In this document: in pieces, positions 56,414 to 64,000 of the stretch
How positions within the stretch are numbered: position 1 is the stretch's first letter
Layout of the letters: every line of letters starts with the position of its first letter
The notes under the pieces: generated by a model
What the model saw: only the letters and a program-made list of their open reading frames with translations
Database searches by the model: none
Told to the model about the DNA's origin: nothing
Origin: Neurospora tetraspora
Lineage: Eukaryota; Ascomycota; Sordariomycetes; Sordariales; Sordariaceae
Reading direction: 5' to 3'
NCBI RefSeq assembly: GCF_033439725.1
Contig: NW_026944392.1
Location: 620,001-684,000 of the forward strand
Length of the DNA: 64,000 nucleotides
Translations under genes and position numbers: made by a program

Positions 56414-57613
56414 ATGTCAACAATTGCCCACATGGATCCCTCACATGACACTTCTCGGTACACAGTCGGCTGGATCGCCCCCTTGCCCTTGGAACTCACC
56501 GCTGCGGTGGGAATGCTAGAGGACCCCACAACAATGGAAGTTCCCGACGACGACGTTCTCTACCACGTAGGACGTATAGGCTCGCACTTCGTCGTGATGG
56601 TTGTGTGCCCGCGCATGGGTATCGAACCAGCCGCTACGGCCCTTGCCAACATGCGCCGCTCGTTTCCCAACATCAAACATGTTCTGGTGGTCGGCATCGC
56701 AGGCGGGATGCCCTGCTACGGTCCAGATCTGCAGGAGCAGATCGTCTTGGGCGATGTCGTTGTCGGCGTTCCCCAGCATGGAAGAGGAGGTGTGACGCAT
56801 TATGAGTTCGGTGCGTGGGAGGGCCAGAAAGAATTGACTGTCAAAGAGCACACGCTTCACCCGTCCGCTGCTCTGCTCACTGCGGTGAATAATCTGCGAA
56901 GCGTGCATATGCAGGTGGCGGGAAGTAAGATCCCGCGGTACCTGGAGGAGTTGCGCAGAGGCTTGAATGAGCGATCGAGGCAGGCTTATGAGGATCCTGG
57001 GGCCGAATACGATCATCTCTTTGAGGACAGCTATCTTCATACGGACAGGGGAAGATTCTGTCAAGGCCTTTGTGACGCGACGCGAGCAAAGCTGCGCAAG
57101 AGTCGGGGCAAAAGAGCCGAGCGGAAGAGTGACCAACCCCATATCCACCATGGCAACATCGGCTCGGCAAATGCAGTTGTCAGGTCGAGCGCTAAGAGGA
57201 ACGAACTCCACGCGAGGCACAACATCATCTGTCTTGAGATGGAAGCTGCGGGCGTGATGAGCGACTACCAGGGTCTGGTGATCCGGGGAGTCTGCGACTA
57301 TGCGGACTCGCACAAGAATAAGAAGTGGCAGGGCTATGCGGCAGCGACGGCGGCGGCATACGCAAAGGAGCTTCTGTTGCTGCTACCGGCAGGTGGAGGG
57401 TCGTCGACAGAGTCATCTCTTCCCGATGAGAGGAATGGGACTCGGGGAGATGGGTGGTATGTGGGACGGGATCAGTTTCACAACTCGGGAGGCGGGTTTA
57501 TGAACTTCAATATGGGCGCAGGGTATCAAACGAATAACAACACCGCCGGCAACCAATATAATGCGCCGTTTTATGGGCATCCGTCTGCCATACCGCAGTG
57601 GCCCAAGTACTAG
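56414..57613 (+). CDS. Nucleoside phosphorylase-like effector with C-terminal sigma-like amyloid motif
   Basis: ATG at 56414, 399 residues, no intron. Residues 15-330 are a PNP_UDP_1 domain (YTVGWIAPLPLELTAA start, VLVVGIAGGMPC, the EMEAAG active-site block at about 275-280, and RGVCDYADSH). Such domains cleave the glycosidic bond of nucleosides or nucleotides; some immune versions in bacteria degrade ATP. Residues 355-388 form a G/N/Q-rich motif (NSGGGF, NNNTAGNQYN) matching the N-terminus of the neighbouring NLR at 22 of 34 positions. This layout, enzyme first and amyloid motif last, is what fungal NLR effectors have. It sits head to head with the NLR. The actual substrate is unknown. Confidence 0.88.
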   Translation: MSTIAHMDPSHDTSRYTVGWIAPLPLELTAAVGMLEDPTTMEVPDDDVLYHVGRIGSHFVVMVVCPRMGIEPAATALANMRRSFPNIKHVLVVGIAGGMPCYGPDLQEQIVLGDVVVGVPQHGRGGVTHYEFGAWEGQKELTVKEHTLHPSAALLTAVNNLRSVHMQVAGSKIPRYLEELRRGLNERSRQAYEDPGAEYDHLFEDSYLHTDRGRFCQGLCDATRAKLRKSRGKRAERKSDQPHIHHGNIGSANAVVRSSAKRNELHARHNIICLEMEAAGVMSDYQGLVIRGVCDYADSHKNKKWQGYAAATAAAYAKELLLLLPAGGGSSTESSLPDERNGTRGDGWYVGRDQFHNSGGGFMNFNMGAGYQTNNNTAGNQYNAPFYGHPSAIPQWPKY

Positions 57614-57623
57614 CAGGCGGTGT

Positions 57624-57824
57624 TCAAGTAGACAATGTCGTTCTCTCTCCTCCGTCGACTGGGACAACTTCTCCACCGCCGACGAGCTCCCTTGCTTTGG
57701 CGTCGCAGGCTTCGAGGCTGGCAGAAGTGTTGGTGAAGAAATCCCAGATTTCGGAGTCGACGGAATAGTTCCTTGCCGCGTCAGGACTCGGGCCAGTGAT
57801 GGTGATCTCGGACGATTCCTCCAT
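57624..57824 (-). CDS. Short unrecognised frame (66 aa)
   Basis: ATG at 57824 after a pyrimidine-rich leader. The frame (ITITGPSPDAARNYSVDSE) reads like protein but may be a leftover exon. Its stop is ten bases from the end of the PNP gene, convergent. Confidence 0.3.
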   Translation of the reverse strand: MEESSEITITGPSPDAARNYSVDSEIWDFFTNTSASLEACDAKARELVGGGEVVPVDGGERTTLST

Positions 57825-57849
57825 GGCGTGTTGGCTGGGTGAAATGACG

Positions 57850-57925
57850 AACAAGAAGATGACGAGGAAGAAGAAGAGAGGAAGAAGAAGAGAGGAAGAA
57901 GAAGAGAGGAAGAAGAAGGGGAGAT
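57850..57925. repeat. GA-rich tandem repeat
   Basis: About four copies of a 14-base AGAGAGGAAGAAGA-type unit. Confidence 0.6.
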
Positions 57926-57966
57926 GGAAGTTGGATAATGGTAGACGCGAGGTTGCAAGTTACGCT

Positions 57967-58281
57967 TCATACGGGCGGGATGGGAGGTGGGACGAGGAGG
58001 GTTCCGTCCGGTCCGGTTATGGTGCGCGTGGATGTGCCCGCGATGCCCGTGACTGTGGTGATGGTGAGGCCTGTGGCTCCCATGCCCGTGGTCTCTGTGA
58101 CAATCTGGGATTGCTGGGCTGGCGCTTCAGGTGTAACCGTGACAGTGGAAGGGGCAGTTGCAGGAATGGGAGATTTTTTGTCTGCACCCGTGTCCGCTAA
58201 GGAGAGCCTGGCGGAGTATTGAGCCAGAAAGTCCTTTTTGGATTGCGGATGAGACAGGTGAACGGGGTTAGTATGATCCAT
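57967..58281 (-). CDS. Uncertain Thr-rich frame at the gypsy junction
   Basis: ATG at 58281 lies exactly at the edge of the gypsy fragment. The frame has a TVTVTPEAP and TITTVTG pattern. It may be host coding sequence or chance. Confidence 0.25.
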   Translation of the reverse strand: MDHTNPVHLSHPQSKKDFLAQYSARLSLADTGADKKSPIPATAPSTVTVTPEAPAQQSQIVTETTGMGATGLTITTVTGIAGTSTRTITGPDGTLLVPPPIPPV

Positions 58282-59040
58282 TGAGGCTGGTGCTGATCGC
58301 GTTGCAGGAGCTCATACGTGACGTCGCGGCCAGGGTGGCCCGCGCCGGGGGAGTTGTGCTGGCGACTGATCAGCTGGAGCTGGAGTTCCTTGTCGTGGGG
58401 GTCGATGATGACTTTGTCCCGCCACTTCGCGATGCCGTTGACAGCGTGACACTCGGAGAAAGCGCGGTGGAAGACTTTCTTTGATGGTCGGAGGCCATTG
58501 GCGTCTCGACTCGTCCATCAAACAAGAGACGAGCTCTTGCAAAAAGATGGATGTCTCGTAGCTCGCGCGGATCAGGTCGTCGGTTGACTCATTTTCGAGG
58601 TCGTCTATGCCCAGCAAGCAGAGGGAGAAGCTGGCGGCTGGGTCCTCGAGGCAACCCCCCTCGAACTATGAGGGGTCTAGCAGGGCCTTCTTCCTCGCGA
58701 TGAGTGTCGTCTTCTGCGTCGTCGGGGCGATCATTTGGCTTGTGACTCAAGGCATCTGGGCGGAGATTCTTGGAGCCCGGCATATACTTGATCAGGAAGT
58801 TGAACCGGGACAGGAACTGGGACCACCGCATATGGCGCTGGATGAGCTGCTTGTTGGTTGTGAAGGTCTGCAAATTCTTGTGATCTGTGAGGATGTCGAA
58901 AGGTTGCTGGGCGCCCTCGAGCTCTGGCCTCCACTCTTCCAATGCCTTAATAATGGCGAGCAACTCCTTGTCATAGACGTCGTAGTTGCATTCTTGAGCC
59001 GTGTGCTTTGCTGAGAAGTAGGCGACCGGGTAGAGAACTC
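58279..59040 (-). mobile_element. Ty3/gypsy pol fragment (RNase H to integrase zinc domain)
   Basis: On the minus strand, RNase H begins at the right end with PVAYFSAKHT and DKELLAIIKALEEWR, then DHKNLQTF and FLIKYMPGSKNLRPDALS. The last part, read in more than one frame, gives the integrase zinc-knuckle region (HHNSP, then GHPGRDVTYELL). Both ends are abrupt and no LTR is near, so it is a truncated or internally captured piece. Frame breaks near 58490 and 58690 show decay. Confidence 0.8.
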
Positions 59041-59826
59041 AGACCATTCCGGGGATCTCTGGATTTGGCTAAGCTTTTCTTCCACCTTGCACGAGATCAT
59101 GAGGGCAAAGTTCATGTTGGGTGCCTTCTTGAACTTGCCACGGCGTTGGAAGCCGTTTTCGCCGTGTCTAGGGCGGACAACCCAACCGATGCTGTGGTCT
59201 GCATAGAACTCAATTCGTTCCTGGCGGTCTTCCTCGGAGATCAGTTGAAGACCATCGTCATTGATAAACATGTTTGCCGCACCACCCTGGAGCTCGTACG
59301 TGGAGATGGCGTGCTTGATCGACTTGACTATGGGAGCAATGACACCGGCGAGGCCTTCTTTGTAGACAGGACACTGCACCGTAACGTGAGGCAGGGCAGG
59401 GGTCTGCAGCCTCGGCGGCAGTTTGGCCGAGTAAAACTTTGAATTGACCGAGAGCTGTTGAACAGGTCCAAATATCTGAGCCAAGCAGCCGATAATGACC
59501 TGAGCAAAGAATAGGATGAAGAAGATTCGGACCGGTGCCAGGACGACGAGAGCAAGACGGACAAAGTCACCATCAACCATGACTTCAATAGCGAGCTGCC
59601 TCCAGGCGGACCTAAGGGATACTGTAACGATCAAGAGCGTGATACTGGCGAGATAGGTGTTGAGCAAGTGAACCGGTCGCTTTTCTCGTTTCGGCTCGCC
59701 GCTCTCCGCATCGACTTCAACGATTCGTTCCACCATGGGAGGAGCACTCTCCTCCTCGTCGTCAACCTCATTGCCGGCGAGAATAGGGGATAGCCAACTG
59801 ATAATCCAGAGATGGAATACCACCTC
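59041..59826 (-). pseudogene. Exon of a GT2-family glycosyltransferase, truncated by the gypsy fragment
   Basis: The frame begins after an AG acceptor at about 59827 (VVFHLWIISWLSPILAG) and runs through two membrane helices, PHVTVQCPVYKEGL, the NDDGLQL metal-binding block and RRGKFKKAPNMNFALMI. This order matches the processive GT2 enzymes of fungi needed for surface hyphal growth. At 59041 it breaks into gypsy RNase H sequence. The first exon and the whole catalytic C-terminus (including the expected QxxRW block) are absent. A non-functional fragment; an intact gene should exist elsewhere. Confidence 0.75.
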
Positions 59827-59983
59827 CTACCAGCAACCATACACGTATATATACCCGTAACCATCCTCTATTATCCACCTTCAACTACTCAAGCTATCCG
59901 TTCTTTTTATTCCTTCTACGACCAATTCTTTATTCTTCAACATGTCTATCACTTGCCAAGTCCGAGACTCTACCAACAGACCG

Positions 59984-60003
59984 TAGGGTTAGGGTTAGGG
60001 TTA
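59984..60003. repeat. Interstitial telomere-type repeat (TTAGGG)3
   Basis: Three perfect units plus two bases. It lies exactly where the ARP1 copy stops. Confidence 0.9.
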
Positions 60004-60929
60004 TCGAAGAGGATCTCTGGCGCGCGGAAACGCTCCACTCCTAGCTGTTACACGGGAGAACTTGTCAGTAATGCCTACGAGAGGGAGATGAGAGGGAATA
60101 TTGGGCATACCTTCAACTTCTTCCCATCCGGCATGGTATACTCCGCGATTTTACCCGGATCCATCTTAGCAGCCGCCCATTCTTTCTCCCTCCTTCTTTG
60201 GGTCATAGGCCACATATGTGACAGACTCCTTGATCAACCTAACCACTTCCTTCTCCGCAGAAGTATGGAACACATACCCGCTCTTCCGTAGCAAGTTCTG
60301 CATGTGCTCTGTTATGTCTCGTCCGGCAACATCAATTCGCCGTATGCTGTTAGGTACGGTGAAGCCTTGGTATATTGGGACGGCATGGGAGATACCATCA
60401 CCGTTGTCGAGGACCACGCCTGTTGTTCGGCCGCTGGCGTAGAGGGAGAGGACTGCTTAGATGGAGGTATAGAGGGCGGGGACGTTGAAGGTCTCAAAAA
60501 GGATTTGAGCGGCGGTGTCGCGGTTGCTTCGGGGGTTGAGGGGAGGTTCGGTCAGGAGGACGGGATGCTGCAGTTCTTGTTAGCTGTGCCAGTTGTCGCC
60601 GTATGCTGGTACAAACTCACCTCTTCACTCAACGTCTTCAGTCCATCGTCGTACACATACGCCCAGATCTTCTCCATATCGTCCCAATCTGTTACAATGC
60701 CATGTTCCAGTGGGTATCGGATCTTCAGCAACCCTCGCAGTTCCGTTGCTGCCCTCTGCCCTATGAATACGTCTCCTTCTAGAGCGCCCGCAAGCACTCT
60801 GGTGTGTTTCGGCCTTCCGACAAATGAGGGGAAGTAGCATTTTGGTAGATCATCTCCTGCAAAACCTGCTCTTATGGTGCCTGAGCCGTTGTCGAGCACT
60901 ATTGGCGCATTGTGTAAGAAGTCTGTCAT
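60004..60929 (-). pseudogene. Truncated alpha-centractin (ARP1) copy
   Basis: Exon 1 60929-60621, intron 60620-60568, exon 2 60567-60111, intron 60110-60045, partial exon 3 60044-60004. It matches alpha-centractin, the actin-like filament of dynactin ([51 protein letters not shown]). It is broken three ways: a TAA at 60459-60457 where the family has Gln (a CpA to TpA change), one extra G near 60195 that shifts the frame, and an abrupt end at the telomere-type repeat after EILFD. Roughly the last third is missing. The gene that supports dynactin must be elsewhere. Confidence 0.9.
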
Positions 60930-61723
60930 CTTGACCTAGCTCTAGATTCGGACATGAAAAAGGGTTAAGGCTTAGGTGGCCACTGGCCGTCTGCGCTGTT
61001 GACGGGAAACTCGAGATCCTAATGATCCGTTGTCGGACGTGCCTATCCAGCAATAGAATGCGTTTTGCTGGAGATTCTGCTGCTCGTCCAGTTATATCCG
61101 CCAAGGAATTGATTGTTAGCTATCGCGAATTCGTGAGAGAGCTATGTCCAGGTTGTTGTCTTCTCTTGCTAGCTCGGCGGCCTGAGAGGTAGCTGCTCGC
61201 TTGCCGGTTTGCCTTGGGCTAACAGACAAATGAGACGTCTCCCGTGTAGCAGACTAACCAGGCGGCGCGGCGAGTTCCCTAGGCGTTGTTGACAGTGCAC
61301 AATCCCGCCAACAGATGCCAATTAGTCTTGAGTTCGCGACGCGACCCCTAATGCACATGGTCCAAGCTTCCTGAATGCAGGAACGCCCCGATGACCCGGC
61401 CCGTGTTGATCCACTTCTCCGGACCTGGCCCGGATGCTCACCGAGTACATCTTAATTTTGGCACCCATACCATTCTCAATTTCGCCGGTAAATCAAGGTT
61501 AAGCATCACTCGAACACACGAAGAAGGTTTGAATGCATTACTGTCTATCTGATGTCTCTTGCCATGACTAGAAGCGCAACCAAGAATGAAACGATATGAA
61601 ACTAACAGACTGACTCCCATAATCCGCTCCAGCTCATCTTTCTCGGATGTGGAAAACCGCAGGGCCGCGAATAACCGGGAGGCAGTTACGAATCCACGCC
61701 TCTCCAGCAGCGGTAAACCCCAT
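60930..61723. other. Region right of the ARP1 fragment
   Basis: Probably the ARP1 5' flank and spacer. No other gene recognised. Confidence 0.35.
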
Positions 61724-62833
61724 CTAACAGGTAGCAGCGTTATACAACCCCAAGGTAGCAGCGGTCACTCCAAAGGCCGGATTTACCCATCGAACTAAGC
61801 CCAGCGAGCTCTGGAGAACCGCAATCAACCCATTATCACTCTTGCAACTGCAGTCAATCCTAAACTCCACCCTCGTCTGAATCTGCAGACTCTTGGGATC
61901 ACTCTGTTTCGCCATCTGGATTTCAAACTTCCCACCATGCGGATACACCAATCCCTCCTGGTGAACATGGTAGTAACTCCCGCCTCCGAATTCCGAACCA
62001 GGAATGTAACAGTTTGTGTCATCAGTGGTCCGCAACTTCTCGATCTCCGCACCCACGGCATCGACAAAGATCTGGGCTATCTTCTCGGGCGTGGTGGAGT
62101 CATAGCCGGGAAGGCTGCTGGATGACGGAAAAAGGAGAGAGGGAAACACCATTTTGCAGTTCCCACCAATGCCGATCCCGTTGTTGGCATCCCAGCTGTG
62201 GCTCGCCATATCCTTCAGCTGGGCAAAGACATCCTTTGCGTTGTAAGGTGCCGAGGTGGGATTGTTACAGCTGGCTTTGACTCGACCAACTTGTGCGACC
62301 TTGTTATCGAAGGTCACGCTTGTAGCACGGATATATCGATCCGCTCGGGTACAAGTGAAAGCCGCCCAACAGGTGCAATTATCATATGTTCCCCAGGTCC
62401 CTTTCACGCCTTGATAGCACTTGAACTCTGCCCCGCCAAAATCAGCTGTTCCGGAGACGGGCATGTCAGGGGCGCTGCCATCAGAGAGTCCCCAGACTTT
62501 GAACGTCCGGCCGTCGGCCGGGAACGTGCCCCGTATGGGGTCAGACTCCTTTGCGGCTGTCCACGCGACGTGGTATTGGAAGCCGTCGTGATTGAATGGA
62601 TCGTAAATGTTGGTGACGGTGTCGGTGCTGCCCCTTCCCTTGCGGCGATCGTAGTCATCTTTGAAGTAGTGGAGGCGGTCCTTGGTTCCCAAGTCGTCGT
62701 TGGGCGGGCCGTCGCATTCGGCTAACACAACTACTTCGTCGGGATAGTCGGTGCGGGTAACGAGGGGGCTGGCGAGGAGGGATGGAAGGATGGAGAGGAT
62801 GAAGAGGATGGAGAAGAAGGAGGAGATGGCCAT
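61724..62833 (-). CDS. Secreted protein of unknown function
   Basis: The frame is open from 62923, but ATG at 62833 is chosen because it opens a clear signal peptide (SFFSILFILSILPSLLASP) with likely cleavage after ASP; 369 residues. The mature part has about eight cysteines in CTCWAAFTC, KCYQG, SCNNP and CSCKSD settings, and a KR-type dibasic site is absent. A Gly/Ser/Tyr-rich stretch (GGGSYYHVHQEG) precedes the C-terminus. No catalytic motif or family recognised. Codon use is normal for the window. Confidence 0.65.
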   Translation of the reverse strand: MAISSFFSILFILSILPSLLASPLVTRTDYPDEVVVLAECDGPPNDDLGTKDRLHYFKDDYDRRKGRGSTDTVTNIYDPFNHDGFQYHVAWTAAKESDPIRGTFPADGRTFKVWGLSDGSAPDMPVSGTADFGGAEFKCYQGVKGTWGTYDNCTCWAAFTCTRADRYIRATSVTFDNKVAQVGRVKASCNNPTSAPYNAKDVFAQLKDMASHSWDANNGIGIGGNCKMVFPSLLFPSSSSLPGYDSTTPEKIAQIFVDAVGAEIEKLRTTDDTNCYIPGSEFGGGSYYHVHQEGLVYPHGGKFEIQMAKQSDPKSLQIQTRVEFRIDCSCKSDNGLIAVLQSSLGLVRWVNPAFGVTAATLGLYNAATC

Positions 62834-63840
62834 TTTTGTGTCTGGGGTGGAGTAGTCTGTTCTTGTAAGGAAGTCTGCACTCTGCAGAGGTGCCGATGAT
62901 GGGAGGTTGAATTTTACGACCATGGCGTCTTCAAGCGTTATATACCTCTACTCAATGGTAGCCTGTTGTTCAAGCTTTTCTCCCCTCAACTACCGACCCT
63001 GAAACCGATGAGCCCAACGATCGTTCCGAATTCAAGGTGAGGTTGTGCCGTTTCCGAGTACCCGTCGTTTCCCAGGCTGCTTGTTGCGTGGCCGCCGAGG
63101 TGGTATTTCGCGGAGCATCTCAGTCGACAGCGATGTCACTCAAGACCGAGATCCAGCACACAAACCGTCAATACTCACCGCTCTCAACAATTCTGTTTCG
63201 CCCGTTGATGTGGCCCTCATCATGGGATGATATAAACACCGAGTATTCTTGTAACCCCTGAGACATGGACCGCCTGTGCGCCTTCAATGTTTTGCACACC
63301 CAAAGATGACACAACACTGCCCTGTATCACCATCATACCGGGACCAGCATAAGATATCACAAACTGGGCCCAACAAACGTACTAACCCGAAGCATGGAAA
63401 GACAAAATGAATAAAGAAAGGACATCGCGTACCATTCCAGGTCGTTTATCGCACTTTCCAAATCTCGCCTGAAGCAACAACAGTGTCTCGTGGACAACGC
63501 GGTGTTGTCAAATAGAGGATGGACAACCGACATCATGGAAAAAGAACAAACACCCAGGCCACTGGTCACACAAGCAACGCCCCCCAAACCGTGGTGCTTC
63601 CTTGGCCTCTTTGTTGTTTCACTGCAAGGCACCCAAGTGGATGAAAACCCAGGCACCTTTTACCTCCTACTGCACATCATCTTCCTCTCGGGACGGTCCG
63701 CTTCGTTTGCGTAACGACGGGTAGACGAATTAAAAACTCAAAGAGGACGACGTCATCAGACTCATGGATCTTAACTACAAGTCATGTAGGTAGGTACCCA
63801 CTCGTGTACAACAGACACTTCAACCTCCCCTCTCCCCCCT
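62834..63840. other. Intergenic region
   Basis: No gene supported. It should contain the promoter of the secreted protein gene and the 3' flank of the acetylesterase gene. Confidence 0.4.
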
Positions 63841-64000
63841 TTAAAAAACAGTAGGATTCCCCGCCTTCAAATACCCCTTCAACGGCGTCGTCCCATTCCA
63901 AGCCAACTTAACCGCCTGCGCAAACGCCTTCGCCACAAGATCCGCTCCCTCCGGGCTAGTATGCGTATGATCGCTCGGATACAAGCTGTTCGTCTTCGTG
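63841..64000 (-). CDS. Rhamnogalacturonan acetylesterase-like SGNH hydrolase, 3' end only
   Basis: The last 52 codons of a minus-strand gene that continues past the right edge; TAA at 63843-63841. The sequence YPSDHTHTSPEGADLVAKAF is the last conserved block of CE12/SGNH esterases, supplying the catalytic Asp and His (DxxH). The enzyme family removes acetyl groups from pectin side chains and is secreted. Confidence 0.7.
   Translation of the reverse strand, partial: TKTNSLYPSDHTHTSPEGADLVAKAFAQAVKLAWNGTTPLKGYLKAGNPTVF

Noticed and set aside
59984-60003. Present chromosome end
   Set aside because: Only three repeat units, with coding sequence on both sides; it is internal.

Overview
The window is nuclear DNA of a filamentous ascomycete, most likely a Sordariomycete of the Sordariales type. 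The evidence is short GT-AG introns of 46-104 nt with CTAAC-like branch sites, C-rich third codon positions in housekeeping genes, a copia element whose two LTR copies differ mostly by C-to-T and G-to-A changes (repeat-induced point mutation, RIP), TTAGGG telomere-type repeats, and a NACHT-WD40 receptor with near-identical WD repeats. No species is claimed.

Layout. (1) 0-16.6 kb is a fast-evolving accessory cluster of tandem cysteine-rich paralogues. Family A (plus strand 1-6.1 kb, plus one minus-strand copy at 6.7-7.9 kb) has the order CxxxxC, CxxH, CxxC, CWxC, CxxC, CP. Family B (three minus-strand copies, 9.3-16.0 kb) has paired CxxC knuckles, a helical domain and Q/N/H-rich repeats. Several copies are broken. 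(2) 16.6-28.8 kb is gene-poor: an FSH-type serine hydrolase, a tRNA-Val(AAC), a small secreted-peptide candidate and two related hAT-type MITEs (the other member lies at 11.6 kb), each with an exact 8-bp target duplication. (3) 28.82-35.92 kb is a complete but heavily RIP-mutated Ty1/copia retrotransposon with 172-bp LTRs and 5-bp target duplication CTACC. (4) 36.9-43.9 kb is conserved housekeeping: cystathionine beta-synthase, SRP receptor beta subunit and the DHHC palmitoyltransferase AKR1. (5) 44.2-49.7 kb is an A+T-richer island of small minus-strand genes, an RRM protein and a PIF/Harbinger transposase relic. (6) 49.8-57.6 kb is an immune-type locus: a frameshifted ankyrin gene, an intact NACHT-WD40 NLR (1205 aa by the model here) and, head to head with it, a nucleoside phosphorylase-like protein. 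(7) 57.6-60.9 kb is a rearrangement scar: a Ty3/gypsy pol fragment fused to an exon of a GT2 glycosyltransferase, then a (TTAGGG)3 tract fused to a truncated, mutated ARP1 copy. (8) 61.7-64 kb holds a secreted protein of unknown function and the 3' end of a rhamnogalacturonan acetylesterase-like SGNH hydrolase.

How genes work together. The clearest functional unit is the NLR/PNP pair. The N-terminus of the NLR and the C-terminus of the PNP protein carry the same G/N/Q-rich motif (22 of 34 positions identical without gaps), resembling sigma-type amyloid signalling motifs of fungal NLRs. The expected logic is ligand sensing by WD repeats, NACHT oligomerisation, amyloid templating through the shared motif, then activation of the nucleosidase effector. 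The cysteine-rich cluster is the best candidate for an undescribed gene family; I do not recognise its function.
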